64,000 bases of DNA. Source: an uncultured Bacilli bacterium (GTDB lineage Bacteria > Bacillota_I > Bacilli_A > RFN20 > CAG-826). The notes below the pieces were generated by a model. The model ran no database searches. It was not told the DNA's origin and saw only the letters and a list, made by a program, of their open reading frames with translations. The DNA is taken from positions 47,110 through 111,109 of the forward strand of contig CALVXI010000002.1 of assembly GCA_944368975.1 (NCBI GenBank). Reading direction: 5' to 3'. Shown one piece after another: positions 52,770 to 62,365 of the stretch; positions within the stretch are counted from its first letter, which is position 1, and every line of letters starts with the position of its first letter. A program made the translations under genes and the position numbers.

Positions 52770-53564
52770 ATGACAAAAAGAGATTTATTATTATCAATTT
52801 CTTTATTATATGAAGGTGAGTGGGATAAAATGTATAACCACATTAAAAACCATATCGATCCACCATATAATAGTGAAGAAACAGCTATTCGAGCAAAAAA
52901 ATTTGCTGAAAAGTTTAAAAGAGTAGATTTTATAGACATCACAGATCCATGTTATCCCCAATGTTTTAAAGATATAGGAGAAAAGCCTCCTTTATTCTTT
53001 TATTATATTGGAAACATTCATCTTCTTGATAATAGTCATAAAAGACTTGCAGTTATTGGGTCAAGAAATGCTAGTGATTATGGAAAAGCTGAAACAGCAA
53101 GGTTAGTTAAAGAATTAAATAATGATGTCGTAATTGTTAGTGGCTTAGCAAAGGGTATTGATTCTATTGGAATGAAAGCAGCCTTAGAAACAAATAAAAA
53201 AGTTATTGCCATTCTTGGAAGTAGTATTAATCATTGTTATCCTGAAGAAAATAAAGATTTATATGAACAAATTATTTCAAGCGGAGGATTAATTTTAAGT
53301 GAATATCCACCTAACTCAATTTTACACGCTGATAATTTTAGATTTAGAAATAGATTAATCGCTGCAGCATGTCATGGTTTATTTATTGGGGAAGCTTATT
53401 TAAAAAGCGGAACAAAAATAACTGCAAATTATGCTTTAAAGCAAGGTAAAAATATTGGTTGTTTACCATATTTAGCTTATCAAAAAAGTTATTGTAATAT
53501 TTTAATTAGAGATGGTGCTAATTTAATTTTAGATGTTCATGACTTAGAAAATTTACTTAATTAA
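52770..53564 (+). CDS. dprA: DNA-processing protein DprA (short form)
   Basis: Loads RecA on incoming single-stranded DNA during transformation. The Rossmann-like core carries GSRNASDYGKAETARLVKEL-type text (here AVIGSRNASDYGKAE), SGLAKGIDSIGMKAALE and RFRNRLIAAACHGLFIGEAY. There is no C-terminal winged helix, and the N-terminal SAM-like region is reduced, so the protein is 264 residues rather than ~300-370. AGGAG precedes the start. No com genes are in the window, so competence itself is not shown. Confidence 0.92.
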   Translation: MTKRDLLLSISLLYEGEWDKMYNHIKNHIDPPYNSEETAIRAKKFAEKFKRVDFIDITDPCYPQCFKDIGEKPPLFFYYIGNIHLLDNSHKRLAVIGSRNASDYGKAETARLVKELNNDVVIVSGLAKGIDSIGMKAALETNKKVIAILGSSINHCYPEENKDLYEQIISSGGLILSEYPPNSILHADNFRFRNRLIAAACHGLFIGEAYLKSGTKITANYALKQGKNIGCLPYLAYQKSYCNILIRDGANLILDVHDLENLLN

Positions 53565-53668
53565 AAAAACTAATTAATTAAATAATTAATTAAGAAAATA
53601 GTGCTTATTTTTATACTTTACAAAAAAATTTTTTGAAATTATAGTTTTAAAGCACGTATGGAGGGTTT

Positions 53669-55750
53669 ATGAAATTAGTTATTGTTGAATCACCTGCAAA
53701 AAGTAAAACTATTTCACATTATTTAGGGGAAGACTATGTCGTTGAAGCTAGTGTTGGACATATTCGAGATTTAGCAACTTCTGGAAAAGGTGGATTAGGT
53801 GTTGATGTTAATAACAATTTCAAACCTACTTATATAATTAGTAGCGATAAAAAAGAAGTTGTTAAAAAATTAAAAAAATTAACAAAAGAATCATCAGAAG
53901 TAATTCTTGCAACAGACCCTGATCGTGAAGGAGAAGCTATTGCTTATCATTTAGCAAGTGTTTTATCTTTACCAATTGAAACAACTAAGCGACTTGAGTT
54001 CCATGAAATTACTAAAGATTCAATTTCTAAAGCTATTAATGAGCCACGAACAATTGATATGAATCTTGTTCATAGCCAAGAAACTAGACGTATTATTGAT
54101 CGTATTATCGGATTTAAAATCTCAACTCTTATTAATAATCGTATTAATTCGAAATCAGCTGGAAGAGTCCAAAGTGTCACTTTAAAATTAATTTGTGATC
54201 ATGAAAAAGAAATTGAAGAATTTGTTCCTGAAGAATATTACACGATTTCAGCAATTATTATAAAAGATAATGATGAGATCAAATTAGATTTTTATAAAGT
54301 AAATGGTGAAACAGTAAAAGTTAAAAGTTTAGATGAAGCCAACAATATTTTAAGTCAATGTAGTGATTCTTGTGTTGTTAGTAAGATTTCTAAAACTAAC
54401 AAAAACATTGTTAGTAAAGAACCATTTAGAACATCAACACTTCAACAAGATGCTTATACAAAATATAAATTTAAAGCTCGTGAAACTTCTTTATTAGCTC
54501 AACGTTTATATGAAGGAATTGAGCTAGAAGAAGGCTTAACGGGTTTAATTACATACATGAGAACTGACTCAACCACTTTAAGTGAAAGTTTTGTAAAACA
54601 AGCTAAAGAGTTTATTGAAAATAAATATGGTTCTAAGTATTTTAAAAGTGAGCATAAGACTAAAAAGGTCAATCTAGCACAAGATGCCCATGAAGCTATT
54701 AGACCAACTTCTATTGATAGAACTCCTGAAAGTGTTAAAAAATATCTTACAGACCGTGAATATAAGTTATATAAATTAATTTATAATCGAACGTTAGCAA
54801 GTTTAATGAGTGATAAATTAGTTGAATCAACACAAATTATTTTTTCCACCAATAAAGTTGATTTTAAATATGATCAAACGAAGGTTTTATTCGATGGCTA
54901 TGATGTTTTAAAAATCGATGAATCAGATAAGAAAAAGTCTTATGATTTTCACGAAAATGAAAATTATAAATTTAAAGAAATTACTAAAGAACAAAATTTC
55001 ACTAAAGCCCCAAGTAGATATAGTGAGGGTCGTGTTGTTAAATTAATGGAAGATGAAGGTATCGGAAGACCTTCAACTTATGCTTCTACTATTCAAACAC
55101 TTATTGCTAGAAAATATATAACTAGTGAAAAAGGAATAATTTCTCCTACTGAACAGGGAAAGAAAACAAGTTTTGTTTTAACAAAATATTTTCCTGATTT
55201 AATGAATACTGAATATACTGCTGATATGGAAACAAAATTAGACCAAATCAGCGAAGGTAAAGAAGATGAATTACAAGTTTTAAACGAATTTTATTATCCT
55301 TTTATTAATCATTATGATGAAGTAAAAAAGGTAATGTATAAGGATGAGCCTGAATATACTGGAGAAAATTGTCCAGAATGTGGGAGTCCTTTAGTATTTC
55401 GCTATAATAAAAAGGGCGATAAATTTATTGGATGTTCAAATTATCCAAAGTGCCATTATATAAAGAAAGAAGAAAAACCAAAAGCTGAAGAAGTTGGACG
55501 TAATTGTCCAAATTGTGGTAAACCTTTAGTTTATAGATTAAATAAAACAGGAAATAAATTTATTGGTTGCTCTAATTTCCCAAAATGTCGTTATGTCGAA
55601 GCTATAGACACTTCAAATGAAGAAACCGAAACAAGAATTTGTCCAGAATGTGGCGCAACATTAATAAAAAGAAGAAGTAAAAGAGGATATTTTTATGGTT
55701 GTAGTAACTATCCTAAATGTAAATATGTTGAACCAATAAACAAAAAATAA
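53669..55750 (+). CDS. topA: DNA topoisomerase I
   Basis: Type IA topoisomerase relaxing negative supercoils. The TOPRIM domain begins with IVESPAKSKTISHYLG and holds ATDPDREGEAIAYHL (~92). The catalytic tyrosine is in GLITYMRTDSTTLS (~296), with SAGRVQSVTLKL and GIGRPSTYAS. Three C-terminal four-cysteine zinc ribbons (CPECG..., CPNCG..., CPECG..., each ending GCSNYPKC or similar) span ~570-690. The 693-residue length is normal. AGGG precedes the start. trmFO begins 2 bases after its stop. Confidence 0.97.
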   Translation: MKLVIVESPAKSKTISHYLGEDYVVEASVGHIRDLATSGKGGLGVDVNNNFKPTYIISSDKKEVVKKLKKLTKESSEVILATDPDREGEAIAYHLASVLSLPIETTKRLEFHEITKDSISKAINEPRTIDMNLVHSQETRRIIDRIIGFKISTLINNRINSKSAGRVQSVTLKLICDHEKEIEEFVPEEYYTISAIIIKDNDEIKLDFYKVNGETVKVKSLDEANNILSQCSDSCVVSKISKTNKNIVSKEPFRTSTLQQDAYTKYKFKARETSLLAQRLYEGIELEEGLTGLITYMRTDSTTLSESFVKQAKEFIENKYGSKYFKSEHKTKKVNLAQDAHEAIRPTSIDRTPESVKKYLTDREYKLYKLIYNRTLASLMSDKLVESTQIIFSTNKVDFKYDQTKVLFDGYDVLKIDESDKKKSYDFHENENYKFKEITKEQNFTKAPSRYSEGRVVKLMEDEGIGRPSTYASTIQTLIARKYITSEKGIISPTEQGKKTSFVLTKYFPDLMNTEYTADMETKLDQISEGKEDELQVLNEFYYPFINHYDEVKKVMYKDEPEYTGENCPECGSPLVFRYNKKGDKFIGCSNYPKCHYIKKEEKPKAEEVGRNCPNCGKPLVYRLNKTGNKFIGCSNFPKCRYVEAIDTSNEETETRICPECGATLIKRRSKRGYFYGCSNYPKCKYVEPINKK

Positions 55751-55752
55751 TT

Positions 55753-57030
55753 ATGGTAATTAATGTTATTGGAGCTGGATTAGCTGGTGTTGAAGCAAGT
55801 AATTTTTTAGCAAATCACGGTTTTAAAGTTAGATTATTTGAAAAAAGACCACTTTTTCCTAGCGAAGCCCATCATACTGATTTATTTGGAGAACTTGTTT
55901 GCTCAAATTCTTTGAAAAGTAAAAAACTTGATAATGCTTGTGGACTTTTAAAAAAAGAAATTGAATTAATGGGTTCATTAATGATGGAAGCAAGTAAAGT
56001 TAGTGAAGTTCCTAGTGGCGATTCTTTAAGTGTTGATCGAATTAAGTTTGCAACGTATATAACAGAAAAAATAAAAAGTAACAAGAATATAGAAATAGTA
56101 TACGAAGATGTTAAAAATATAAAAGAAGGAATAAATTTAATTACAACTGGTCCTTTAACATCCAAAGATTTACTAAATGAAATTTCAAAAATTACAGGAC
56201 AAAAAATTTATTCATTTTTCGATGCTAGTGCTCCAATTGTAAATAAAAGTTCTATTGATTTTTCAAAAGTCTATTATAAATCACGCTATGAGCAAAATGA
56301 TAATAGTTATATTTGTTCTCCAATGAATAAAGATGAGTATTTAAATTTTGTTAATGAGTTAATAAATGCTAAAAAAGCTTTATTGCATGATTTTGACACA
56401 CAATATTTTGAAGGATGTTTACCTATTGAAGTAATGGCAAGTAGGGGAGTTGATACTTTAAGATATGGTCCTTTGAAACCAAAAGGGTTAGAACATAATG
56501 GAGTTACACCTTATGCTGTTATTCAATTACGTCAAGATGATTTGATTGGAGATTTCTATAATTTAGTTGGATTTCAAACTAATTTAACATATGGTGAGCA
56601 AAAAAGAGTTATTTCTTTAATTCCTGGACTTGAACACGCTAATTTTGTCCGCTATGGATTGATGCACCGTAATTCTTATATTTTTGCTCCTTTAATTTTA
56701 AATGAAGATTTATCTTTAAAAGTTAATAACAATATTTATATCGCTGGACAACTTTCTGGGGTTGAAGGGTATGTTGAAAGTGCAGCTAGTGGATTATTAG
56801 CAGCTATTTACATTTATTTAAGATTTACCAAGAAAGAATATAAAAAACTTAATTTTTATTCTGTTTTAGGATCTTTAATTCGCTATATTACACATACAGG
56901 AGTAAATAATTTCCAACCAATGAATGCAAATTTTGGAGTGGTTTATAGAGCAAATGTTGATCCAAAAGAAAAAGTCATTGAAAGATCTTTAAAATCGGTA
57001 AATGACTTTATAAGACAAATTGATGGATAA
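55753..57030 (+). CDS. trmFO: tRNA (uracil-54-C5)-methyltransferase TrmFO (folate/FAD)
   Basis: Makes m5U54 in tRNA using methylenetetrahydrofolate and FAD. The FAD-binding N-terminus reads [16 protein letters not shown]. Family signatures are [45 protein letters not shown] and [10 protein letters not shown], plus [17 protein letters not shown] near the end. The 425-residue length is normal. It overlaps the xer gene by 8 bases, as in Bacillus where trmFO precedes xerC. Confidence 0.95.
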   Translation: MVINVIGAGLAGVEASNFLANHGFKVRLFEKRPLFPSEAHHTDLFGELVCSNSLKSKKLDNACGLLKKEIELMGSLMMEASKVSEVPSGDSLSVDRIKFATYITEKIKSNKNIEIVYEDVKNIKEGINLITTGPLTSKDLLNEISKITGQKIYSFFDASAPIVNKSSIDFSKVYYKSRYEQNDNSYICSPMNKDEYLNFVNELINAKKALLHDFDTQYFEGCLPIEVMASRGVDTLRYGPLKPKGLEHNGVTPYAVIQLRQDDLIGDFYNLVGFQTNLTYGEQKRVISLIPGLEHANFVRYGLMHRNSYIFAPLILNEDLSLKVNNNIYIAGQLSGVEGYVESAASGLLAAIYIYLRFTKKEYKKLNFYSVLGSLIRYITHTGVNNFQPMNANFGVVYRANVDPKEKVIERSLKSVNDFIRQIDG

Positions 57031-57952
57031 AAATCTTGAACTATTTAAAAACTACCTTAAATATATTCGTAATTATAGCGATTACACTATTTTAAATTAT
57101 TCAAAAGATATTCAAGAATTTTTGATATATATATTTAGGGAAGGTTTTTTATTTGATGAAGTAGATAAAAATTTAATTCGAAATTATTTAAATTTTTGTT
57201 TATACGAGAAAAAATTGTCTCGTAGAAGTGTTAAAAGAAGAATATCTAGCTTAAAACATTTCTATAAGTTTCTTATTGAAGAAAAAATTATTGAAAAAGA
57301 TCCATTTTTAACAATTAAAACTTTAAAAAATGAAGTTAAATATCCTGAAGCACTTTATAAATCTCAATGTGAAAAATTAATTGAACTTACAAATGAAAGA
57401 ACTGATATTTTAAAATCTCGTGACTTAGCGATTATTGAATTAATAATTGCAAGTGGAATGCGAAATAGTGAAATAGTAAATTTAAAAACTATAGATATAG
57501 ATTTTACTGAAAAATTTATTAGAGTGTTTGGAAAAGGTAAAAAAGAAAGACTTGTTCCTTTTAGCGAAGAAGCAAAAAAATCTATGCTTGATTATGCAAA
57601 AAATTTAAGAAGAGAATTATTAAAAAAATCCAATTCAAAAGAATTTAATAGCTTTTTCTTTTTAAATTCTAAGGGCCAAAAGCTTACTTCAAGAGGACTT
57701 GAATATATTTTTAAAGAAATCACAAGAAAGGTTGGACTAAATATTGATATATATCCTCATAAATTAAGACATACTTTTGCCACTAATTTACTTGAACAAG
57801 GGCTTGATTTACGTGTAATTCAAGAACTTTTAGGTCACGAATCTATTAATACAACCCAAGTTTATACTCATGTAACAAAAGAAGCTTTAAAAAGACAATA
57901 TGATTTATTTTTTCCTTTAAATGATAAAAAAGAAAAAGATGACAAGAATTAG
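57023..57952 (+). CDS. xerC: Tyrosine recombinase XerC/XerD-type
   Basis: Site-specific recombinase that resolves chromosome dimers. The N-terminal SAM-like core-binding domain is ~1-85. The catalytic residues are seen in [10 protein letters not shown] (R ~150), [15 protein letters not shown] (H and R ~243-246), [15 protein letters not shown] (H ~269, nucleophile Y ~278), with the beta-hairpin lysine in [15 protein letters not shown] at 57023 is preferred over TTG at 57020; both overlap trmFO. Position after trmFO suggests XerC, but XerD cannot be excluded. hslU/hslV and codY, its usual followers in Bacillus, are missing. Confidence 0.88.
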   Translation: MDKNLELFKNYLKYIRNYSDYTILNYSKDIQEFLIYIFREGFLFDEVDKNLIRNYLNFCLYEKKLSRRSVKRRISSLKHFYKFLIEEKIIEKDPFLTIKTLKNEVKYPEALYKSQCEKLIELTNERTDILKSRDLAIIELIIASGMRNSEIVNLKTIDIDFTEKFIRVFGKGKKERLVPFSEEAKKSMLDYAKNLRRELLKKSNSKEFNSFFFLNSKGQKLTSRGLEYIFKEITRKVGLNIDIYPHKLRHTFATNLLEQGLDLRVIQELLGHESINTTQVYTHVTKEALKRQYDLFFPLNDKKEKDDKN

Positions 57953-57996
57953 TATTTATTTGTAACTAATTTATTGTTATAAATTACAATATTCAT

Positions 57997-58026
57997 TTGC
58001 TTAAAACTATAAGATTATGCTAAAAT
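57997..58026 (+). promoter_or_regulatory. Promoter of rpsB-tsf
   Basis: -35 TTGCTT (57997-58002), 18-base spacer, -10 TAAAAT (58021-58026), with TATGC just ahead of the -10. The start codon is about 115 bases downstream, leaving a long leader. Confidence 0.7.
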
Positions 58027-58032
58027 ATTATG

Positions 58033-58140
58033 ACTTTTGTGAGAACAAAAGAATACGCACATTATGGATTCAATTTCCTAGTCTCACTTAGTGAGGGAAG
58101 TTGTTCGAAGTAATGGAGGCTTAACAAATAGGAGGTTTCA
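58033..58140 (+). promoter_or_regulatory. Structured leader of rpsB
   Basis: About 105 bases of untranslated RNA. TTCC-TAGT-CTCAC-TTA-GTGAG-GGAA forms a good two-part stem, and TTGTTCGAAG-type segments follow. S2 leaders that bind S2 are known in other bacterial groups; this one is not one I can match to a named family. Confidence 0.45.
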
Positions 58141-58143
58141 CTG

Positions 58144-59136
58144 ATGAGTGAAGAAAAAGTAATTGAGAGTGTAGCAACTCAAGAAGAAACAGCTACAGAA
58201 GAAAATGTAATGCAAAGTGTAGTTCATGATACAAATGAACCAATTATTACATTAAAAAAATTATTAGAAGCTGGTGTTCATTATGGCCATCAAACAAAAA
58301 AATGGAATCCAAAAATGAAACCATACATTTATTGTGCTAGAAATGGAATTTTTATTATTGATTTAAATAAATCAAAAGCCGGAATTGAAGAAAGCTATTT
58401 AAAACTTAAAGAAATCGTTGAAGAAGGCGGAAAAGTTTTATTTGTTGGTACAAAAGATCAAGCTAAAGAAATTGTTAAAGCACAAGCTGAAAGAAGTGGC
58501 GCTTTCTATGTCAATAATAGATGGCTTGGTGGTATCTTAACTAACTTTAAAACTATTCAAACAAGAATTAGAAAATTAAAAGAATTAGAAGCTAGCGAAG
58601 AAGAAGGAGCTTGGGAAGCTTTACCAAAGAAAGAAGCTAGCGCTTTAAGAAAAGAAAAAGAAAAATTATTTAAAAACTTAGAAGGTATTAAGGAAATGAG
58701 AAAAATTCCTAATGCTTTAGTTGTTGTTGATCCAATTAGCGAACATAATGCTGTTAGCGAAGCAAATAAATTAGGTATTCCAGTTTTTGCTTTATGTGAT
58801 ACTAATTGTAATCCAGACCCAGTTAACTATGTTATTCCTGCTAATGATGATGCTCAAAAATCTATTGCATTAATTTTAACTGTTTTAAGTGATGCAATTG
58901 TTGAAGCTAAAGGCGGATTACCAGAAGTTGCTTATACTAAAGATGAAGGTGAAGAAGCAACAATGAAAGATGCTTTACGTCAAGCTGATAGAGAAAATGC
59001 TTTACGTTTAGCTGCTCGTAGAGAACTTCAAAGAGAAAGAATGGAAAAAGAAAAAGAAAGATTAAGAAGAGCACAAGAAGCTAAAGGTCAAACTGCTCCT
59101 CAAAATGTTGAAGTTAAAGAAGAAGAAAAAGAATAA
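58144..59136 (+). CDS. rpsB: 30S ribosomal protein S2, extended
   Basis: Ribosomal protein S2. The core is unmistakable: LLEAGVHYGHQTKKWNPKMK (~40), IFIIDLNKS, GTKDQAKEIV, NRWLGGILTNFKTIQ, and VFALCDTNCNPDPVNYVIPAND. The protein is 330 residues rather than ~250. It has an acidic N-terminal extension of ~35 residues (EEKVIESVATQEETATEE) and a charged, helical C-terminal tail of ~55 residues rich in E, R and K. The start follows TAGGAGGT by about 7 bases. tsf follows after 13 bases. Confidence 0.95.
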   Translation: MSEEKVIESVATQEETATEENVMQSVVHDTNEPIITLKKLLEAGVHYGHQTKKWNPKMKPYIYCARNGIFIIDLNKSKAGIEESYLKLKEIVEEGGKVLFVGTKDQAKEIVKAQAERSGAFYVNNRWLGGILTNFKTIQTRIRKLKELEASEEEGAWEALPKKEASALRKEKEKLFKNLEGIKEMRKIPNALVVVDPISEHNAVSEANKLGIPVFALCDTNCNPDPVNYVIPANDDAQKSIALILTVLSDAIVEAKGGLPEVAYTKDEGEEATMKDALRQADRENALRLAARRELQRERMEKEKERLRRAQEAKGQTAPQNVEVKEEEKE

Positions 59137-59149
59137 TAAGGAGTTAAAA

Positions 59150-60004
59150 ATGGCAAATATCGCATTAATTAAAGTTTTAAGAGAAAGAACTGGCGCAGGC
59201 ATGATGGATTGTAAACGTGCTTTAGAAGAATGCCACGACGATGTTGATAAAGCTTGCGATTGGTTAAGAGAAAAAGGTATTGCTAAAGCAGCTAAAAAAG
59301 CTGATAGAATCGCTGCAGAAGGCTTAACTTGTATCAAAATTAATGGGAATAAAGGTGTTATAGTTGAAGTTAACTGTGAAACTGATTTCGTTGCAAAAAG
59401 CGATGCTTTCATTGAATTAGTCAAAGAAGTTACTGAAAATATCATTAACAATGGATATAAAACTATTGAAGAAGCTAAAGCTGCTACTGAAAGTTTCTTT
59501 ACAGATGCAACTGTTAAATTAGGTGAAAAATTATCTTTAAGAAGATTTGATTATCTTGAAGGTGAACATCTTGGAAGCTACACACATAATGGTGGAAAAA
59601 TTAGCGTTTTAATTACTTTAAAAGAAGAAAATCCTGCTCTTGCTAAAGGAATTGCAATGTCAATTGTTGCTAATAATCCTAAATATATCACTGAAAAAGA
59701 TATTCCAAGTGATGTTATTGAGAATGAAAAGAAGATTCAAATTGAAGCCGCTAAAAATGATGAGAAATTAAAAAATAAACCTGAACAAGCTTTGGTTAAA
59801 ATTATCGAAGGTAAAGTTCATAAAGTATTTAGTGAAGTCACTTTAGTTGAACAAGATTACATACTTGATCCATCAAAGACTGTTAAACAAATTTTAGAAG
59901 AAAATAAAAATGAAGTTATTAAGTTTGTTCGTTATCAAGTCGGAGAAGGTTTAGAAAAGAGAGTTGATAATTTCGTTGAAGAAGTAATGGCTCAAGCAAA
60001 ATAA
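59150..60004 (+). CDS. tsf: Elongation factor Ts
   Basis: Nucleotide-exchange factor for EF-Tu. The start at 59150 gives MANIALIKVLRERTGAGMMD, with AAGGAG 6 bases upstream. CKRALEECHDDVDKACDWLR and EVNCETDFVAKSDAF are diagnostic. YTHNGGKISVLI is the core-domain motif. The length is 284 residues, normal for the family. It ends the rpsB-tsf operon with a strong terminator. Confidence 0.96.
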   Translation: MANIALIKVLRERTGAGMMDCKRALEECHDDVDKACDWLREKGIAKAAKKADRIAAEGLTCIKINGNKGVIVEVNCETDFVAKSDAFIELVKEVTENIINNGYKTIEEAKAATESFFTDATVKLGEKLSLRRFDYLEGEHLGSYTHNGGKISVLITLKEENPALAKGIAMSIVANNPKYITEKDIPSDVIENEKKIQIEAAKNDEKLKNKPEQALVKIIEGKVHKVFSEVTLVEQDYILDPSKTVKQILEENKNEVIKFVRYQVGEGLEKRVDNFVEEVMAQAK

Positions 60005-60013
60005 AAAAAATAT

Positions 60014-60041
60014 AAGGGGAGCAAAAATTGCTCCCCTTTTT
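60014..60041 (+). terminator. Terminator of tsf
   Basis: AAGGGGAGCAA / TTGCTCCCCTT, 11-bp stem, 3-base loop, T-run. Confidence 0.92.
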
Positions 60042-60072
60042 AAAAACGATTTAATATACATTTTTTTTATGC

Positions 60073-60078
60073 TAAAAT
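60073..60078 (+). promoter_or_regulatory. Probable -10 of the pyrH operon
   Basis: TAAAAT with TATGC immediately upstream (extended -10), about 19 bases before the pyrH ATG. The -35 is unclear. Confidence 0.45.
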
Positions 60079-60096
60079 AATCGATGAGGTTTTTAA

Positions 60097-60813
60097 ATGA
60101 AATATAAGCGTATTATTCTTAAATTAAGTGGAGAAGCATTAGCTGATAAAAAAGATGGAACAATTTTGGATAATGAAAAGTTAACCAATGTTGCATTAGC
60201 TGTTAAATCAATGCATGAAGCTGGTGTTGAAATTGGAATTGTAATTGGCGCTGGTAATATTTTTAGAGGAAAAATTGCTAGTAAAATTGGTGTAGATCAA
60301 ACTAATGGCGATTATATGGGAATGCTTGGAACAATTATGAATTGTATTGCTTTAAGTAGCACATTAGAAAAATTAGGAGTGACTACTAGAGTTATGACTG
60401 CTTTAGAAGTTAATAAAATTGCTGAACCATATATTTATAAAAAAGCAATAGCCCATCTAAATTGTAAAAAAGTCGTATTATTTGCGGGTGGAACTGGGAA
60501 TCCATATTTTACAACCGATACCTGTGCTTCTTTAAGAGCTCTTGAAATAAACGCCGATGCAATCTTAATGGCAAAAAACGGTGTCGATGGAGTTTATGAT
60601 GATGATCCAAAAATTAATAAAAATGCTAAGTTTTTAAAAAGACTAACATATAAAGATATACTTAAAAAGAATTTACACGTTATGGACCAAACTGCTATTA
60701 CGATGCTTGAAGGAAAGCACAAAGAAGTTCGTATCTTCTCAATGGATAATATTGATAATTTCATGAAAATCATAAATGGTGAAGATATTGGAAGTACTAT
60801 TACGGAGGATTAA
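60097..60813 (+). CDS. pyrH: UMP kinase
   Basis: Phosphorylates UMP to UDP. RIILKLSGEALADKKDG starts the protein, with IVIGAGNIFRGK near 50 and GGTGNPYFTTDTCASLRALE split here as GGTGNPYFTTDT and ASLRALE (~131). AKNGVDGVYDDDPKIN holds the substrate loop. The 238-residue length is normal. GAGG is the ribosome binding site. frr follows after 2 bases. Confidence 0.96.
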   Translation: MKYKRIILKLSGEALADKKDGTILDNEKLTNVALAVKSMHEAGVEIGIVIGAGNIFRGKIASKIGVDQTNGDYMGMLGTIMNCIALSSTLEKLGVTTRVMTALEVNKIAEPYIYKKAIAHLNCKKVVLFAGGTGNPYFTTDTCASLRALEINADAILMAKNGVDGVYDDDPKINKNAKFLKRLTYKDILKKNLHVMDQTAITMLEGKHKEVRIFSMDNIDNFMKIINGEDIGSTITED

Positions 60814-60815
60814 TT

Positions 60816-61364
60816 ATGTTGGATACTTATGCCGAAATTGCAAAAGAAGAAATGAAAACTTGCTGTGAAAATCTTAAAGAATCATTATCAACTTTAAGAA
60901 CAGGTAGAGCAAGCCCTGCTTTGTTAAATAATTTAGAGTGTGATTATTATGGTGATAAAATGCCTGTAAATCAAATTGCTGCTATTAAAGTTCCTGAGCC
61001 AAGGCAATTGGTAATTGAACCATATGACCGTAATGATGTTAAAAGTATTGTTACAGCAATTAATGCAAGTGATTTAGGTATTAATCCTATTATCGATGGA
61101 AATAAAATTCGCTTAATTATTCCTGCTTTAACTGAGGATCGCCGTAAAGAATTAGTAAAAAAATCTAAAAGTTATTGTGAAGAATATAAAGTTAGTGTAA
61201 GAAATATAAGACGTGATGCTATTGAAAAACTAAAAAAAGATGAATCCTATACTGAAGACACCAGAAAAAGAGCAGAAACTGATATTCAAAAAGTAACCGA
61301 CGAAGCAATTAATAATATAGATTCAATCTATAAAGAAAAAGAAAAAGAAATAATGGCTATTTAA
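60816..61364 (+). CDS. frr: Ribosome recycling factor
   Basis: Splits post-termination ribosomes with EF-G. LRTGRASPALLNNLECDYYG (~28) and VPEPRQLVIEPYDRN are diagnostic, and LTEDRRKELVKKSKSYCEEY, VRNIRRDA and TDEAINNIDSIYKEKEKEI close the protein. The 182-residue length is normal. GGAGG lies within the end of pyrH. cdsA follows after 1 base; uppS, usually between frr and cdsA, is absent. Confidence 0.96.
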   Translation: MLDTYAEIAKEEMKTCCENLKESLSTLRTGRASPALLNNLECDYYGDKMPVNQIAAIKVPEPRQLVIEPYDRNDVKSIVTAINASDLGINPIIDGNKIRLIIPALTEDRRKELVKKSKSYCEEYKVSVRNIRRDAIEKLKKDESYTEDTRKRAETDIQKVTDEAINNIDSIYKEKEKEIMAI

Positions 61365-61365
61365 A

Positions 61366-62364
61366 ATGAACGATAGCACTAAGCATCATAATGAATTATC
61401 TTTTCAAGCAAAAAAGACAATGATTTCGAGGATAGTCGTTGGTTTAGTACTAGTTTTAGTACTATTTCCTTTAATATTCATCGGAGATTATTTATTTTTT
61501 GCTGGAATTTTAGTTTTAATGGGCATTGGTGAATTTGAAATAATTAATACGATTAAACCTAAAAATCATAAATATAGTTTAATTAGTTACATTGTGAATT
61601 ATTTAGTTTTATATTTGCCCTTTATTTTAATTTTTATTGAGTCTAATTTAATAGAAGGTTATCCTTGGTATGATTTAGTTCATGGCTTTAACTTTATAAA
61701 CCTAGGCATTTACTATTTAGGATTTTTAATTTTAAGCTATACATTACTAGTATTATTTGATAAGACTTTTAAGATAAATGATGCGATAAGTATGTTTTTC
61801 TTTAATATATTTTTTATTTTATCATTTTCATCTTTATGCTACTTAAGATATCTACCATTAAGTGAATCTATTAATAATTTAAATATTTATGATAGTTCAA
61901 TAAGTTTAAAGACTAGATTTTTAGATAGTACAACGTTATTTTTCTATTTTGCAATGGGAATATGTTTTAGTGATATTTTTGCTTATTTCTTTGGTGTATT
62001 ATTTGGAAAACATAAAATGTGTCCAAATATTTCCCCTAAAAAGACTTGGGAAGGGTTTATTGGTGGTGTATTAAGTAGTTTTATACTAAGTAGTGCATTT
62101 GCATTAATTTTAGCTTATTTTGATAAACCAATATTGACTATGCTTGATTTGAATCACTGGTATTTAATCTTAATTATAAGTGCGTTAATGCCTTTAATTG
62201 CCGTTATTGGTGATTTGCTATTTTCTTTAATAAAAAGACATTATGAGATAAAAGATTTTGGAACAATTTTAAAAAGCCATGGAGGGATTTTAGATCGTTT
62301 AGATTCAATTACTTTTAGTGGCATAATCGTTTCAATGCTAATTCATATAATTTATTTATTTTAA
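61366..62364 (+). CDS. cdsA: Phosphatidate cytidylyltransferase
   Basis: Makes CDP-diacylglycerol, the branch-point of phospholipid synthesis. A 332-residue membrane protein with about eight helices. The catalytic motif lies near the C-terminus: CFSDIFAYFFGVLFGKHKM (~206), SPKKTWEGFIGG (~226), then GDLLFSLIKRHYEIKDFG and HGGILDRLDS (~285-315), which is the CDP-alcohol signature S-x(5)-KR-x(4)-KD-x-G-x-x-x-PGHGG-like, here with KSHGGILDRLD. dxr begins one base after its stop. Confidence 0.93.
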   Translation: MNDSTKHHNELSFQAKKTMISRIVVGLVLVLVLFPLIFIGDYLFFAGILVLMGIGEFEIINTIKPKNHKYSLISYIVNYLVLYLPFILIFIESNLIEGYPWYDLVHGFNFINLGIYYLGFLILSYTLLVLFDKTFKINDAISMFFFNIFFILSFSSLCYLRYLPLSESINNLNIYDSSISLKTRFLDSTTLFFYFAMGICFSDIFAYFFGVLFGKHKMCPNISPKKTWEGFIGGVLSSFILSSAFALILAYFDKPILTMLDLNHWYLILIISALMPLIAVIGDLLFSLIKRHYEIKDFGTILKSHGGILDRLDSITFSGIIVSMLIHIIYLF

Positions 62365-62365
62365 T

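Noticed and set aside
53566..53592. Palindromic TTAATTAATTAA region after dprA as a terminator
   Set aside because: Stem is only A-T pairs and lacks a clear T-run; too weak to call.
59062..59451. 129-aa minus-strand ORF across the rpsB-tsf junction
   Set aside because: Antisense to two ribosomal/translation genes of known sequence, with no supporting signals.
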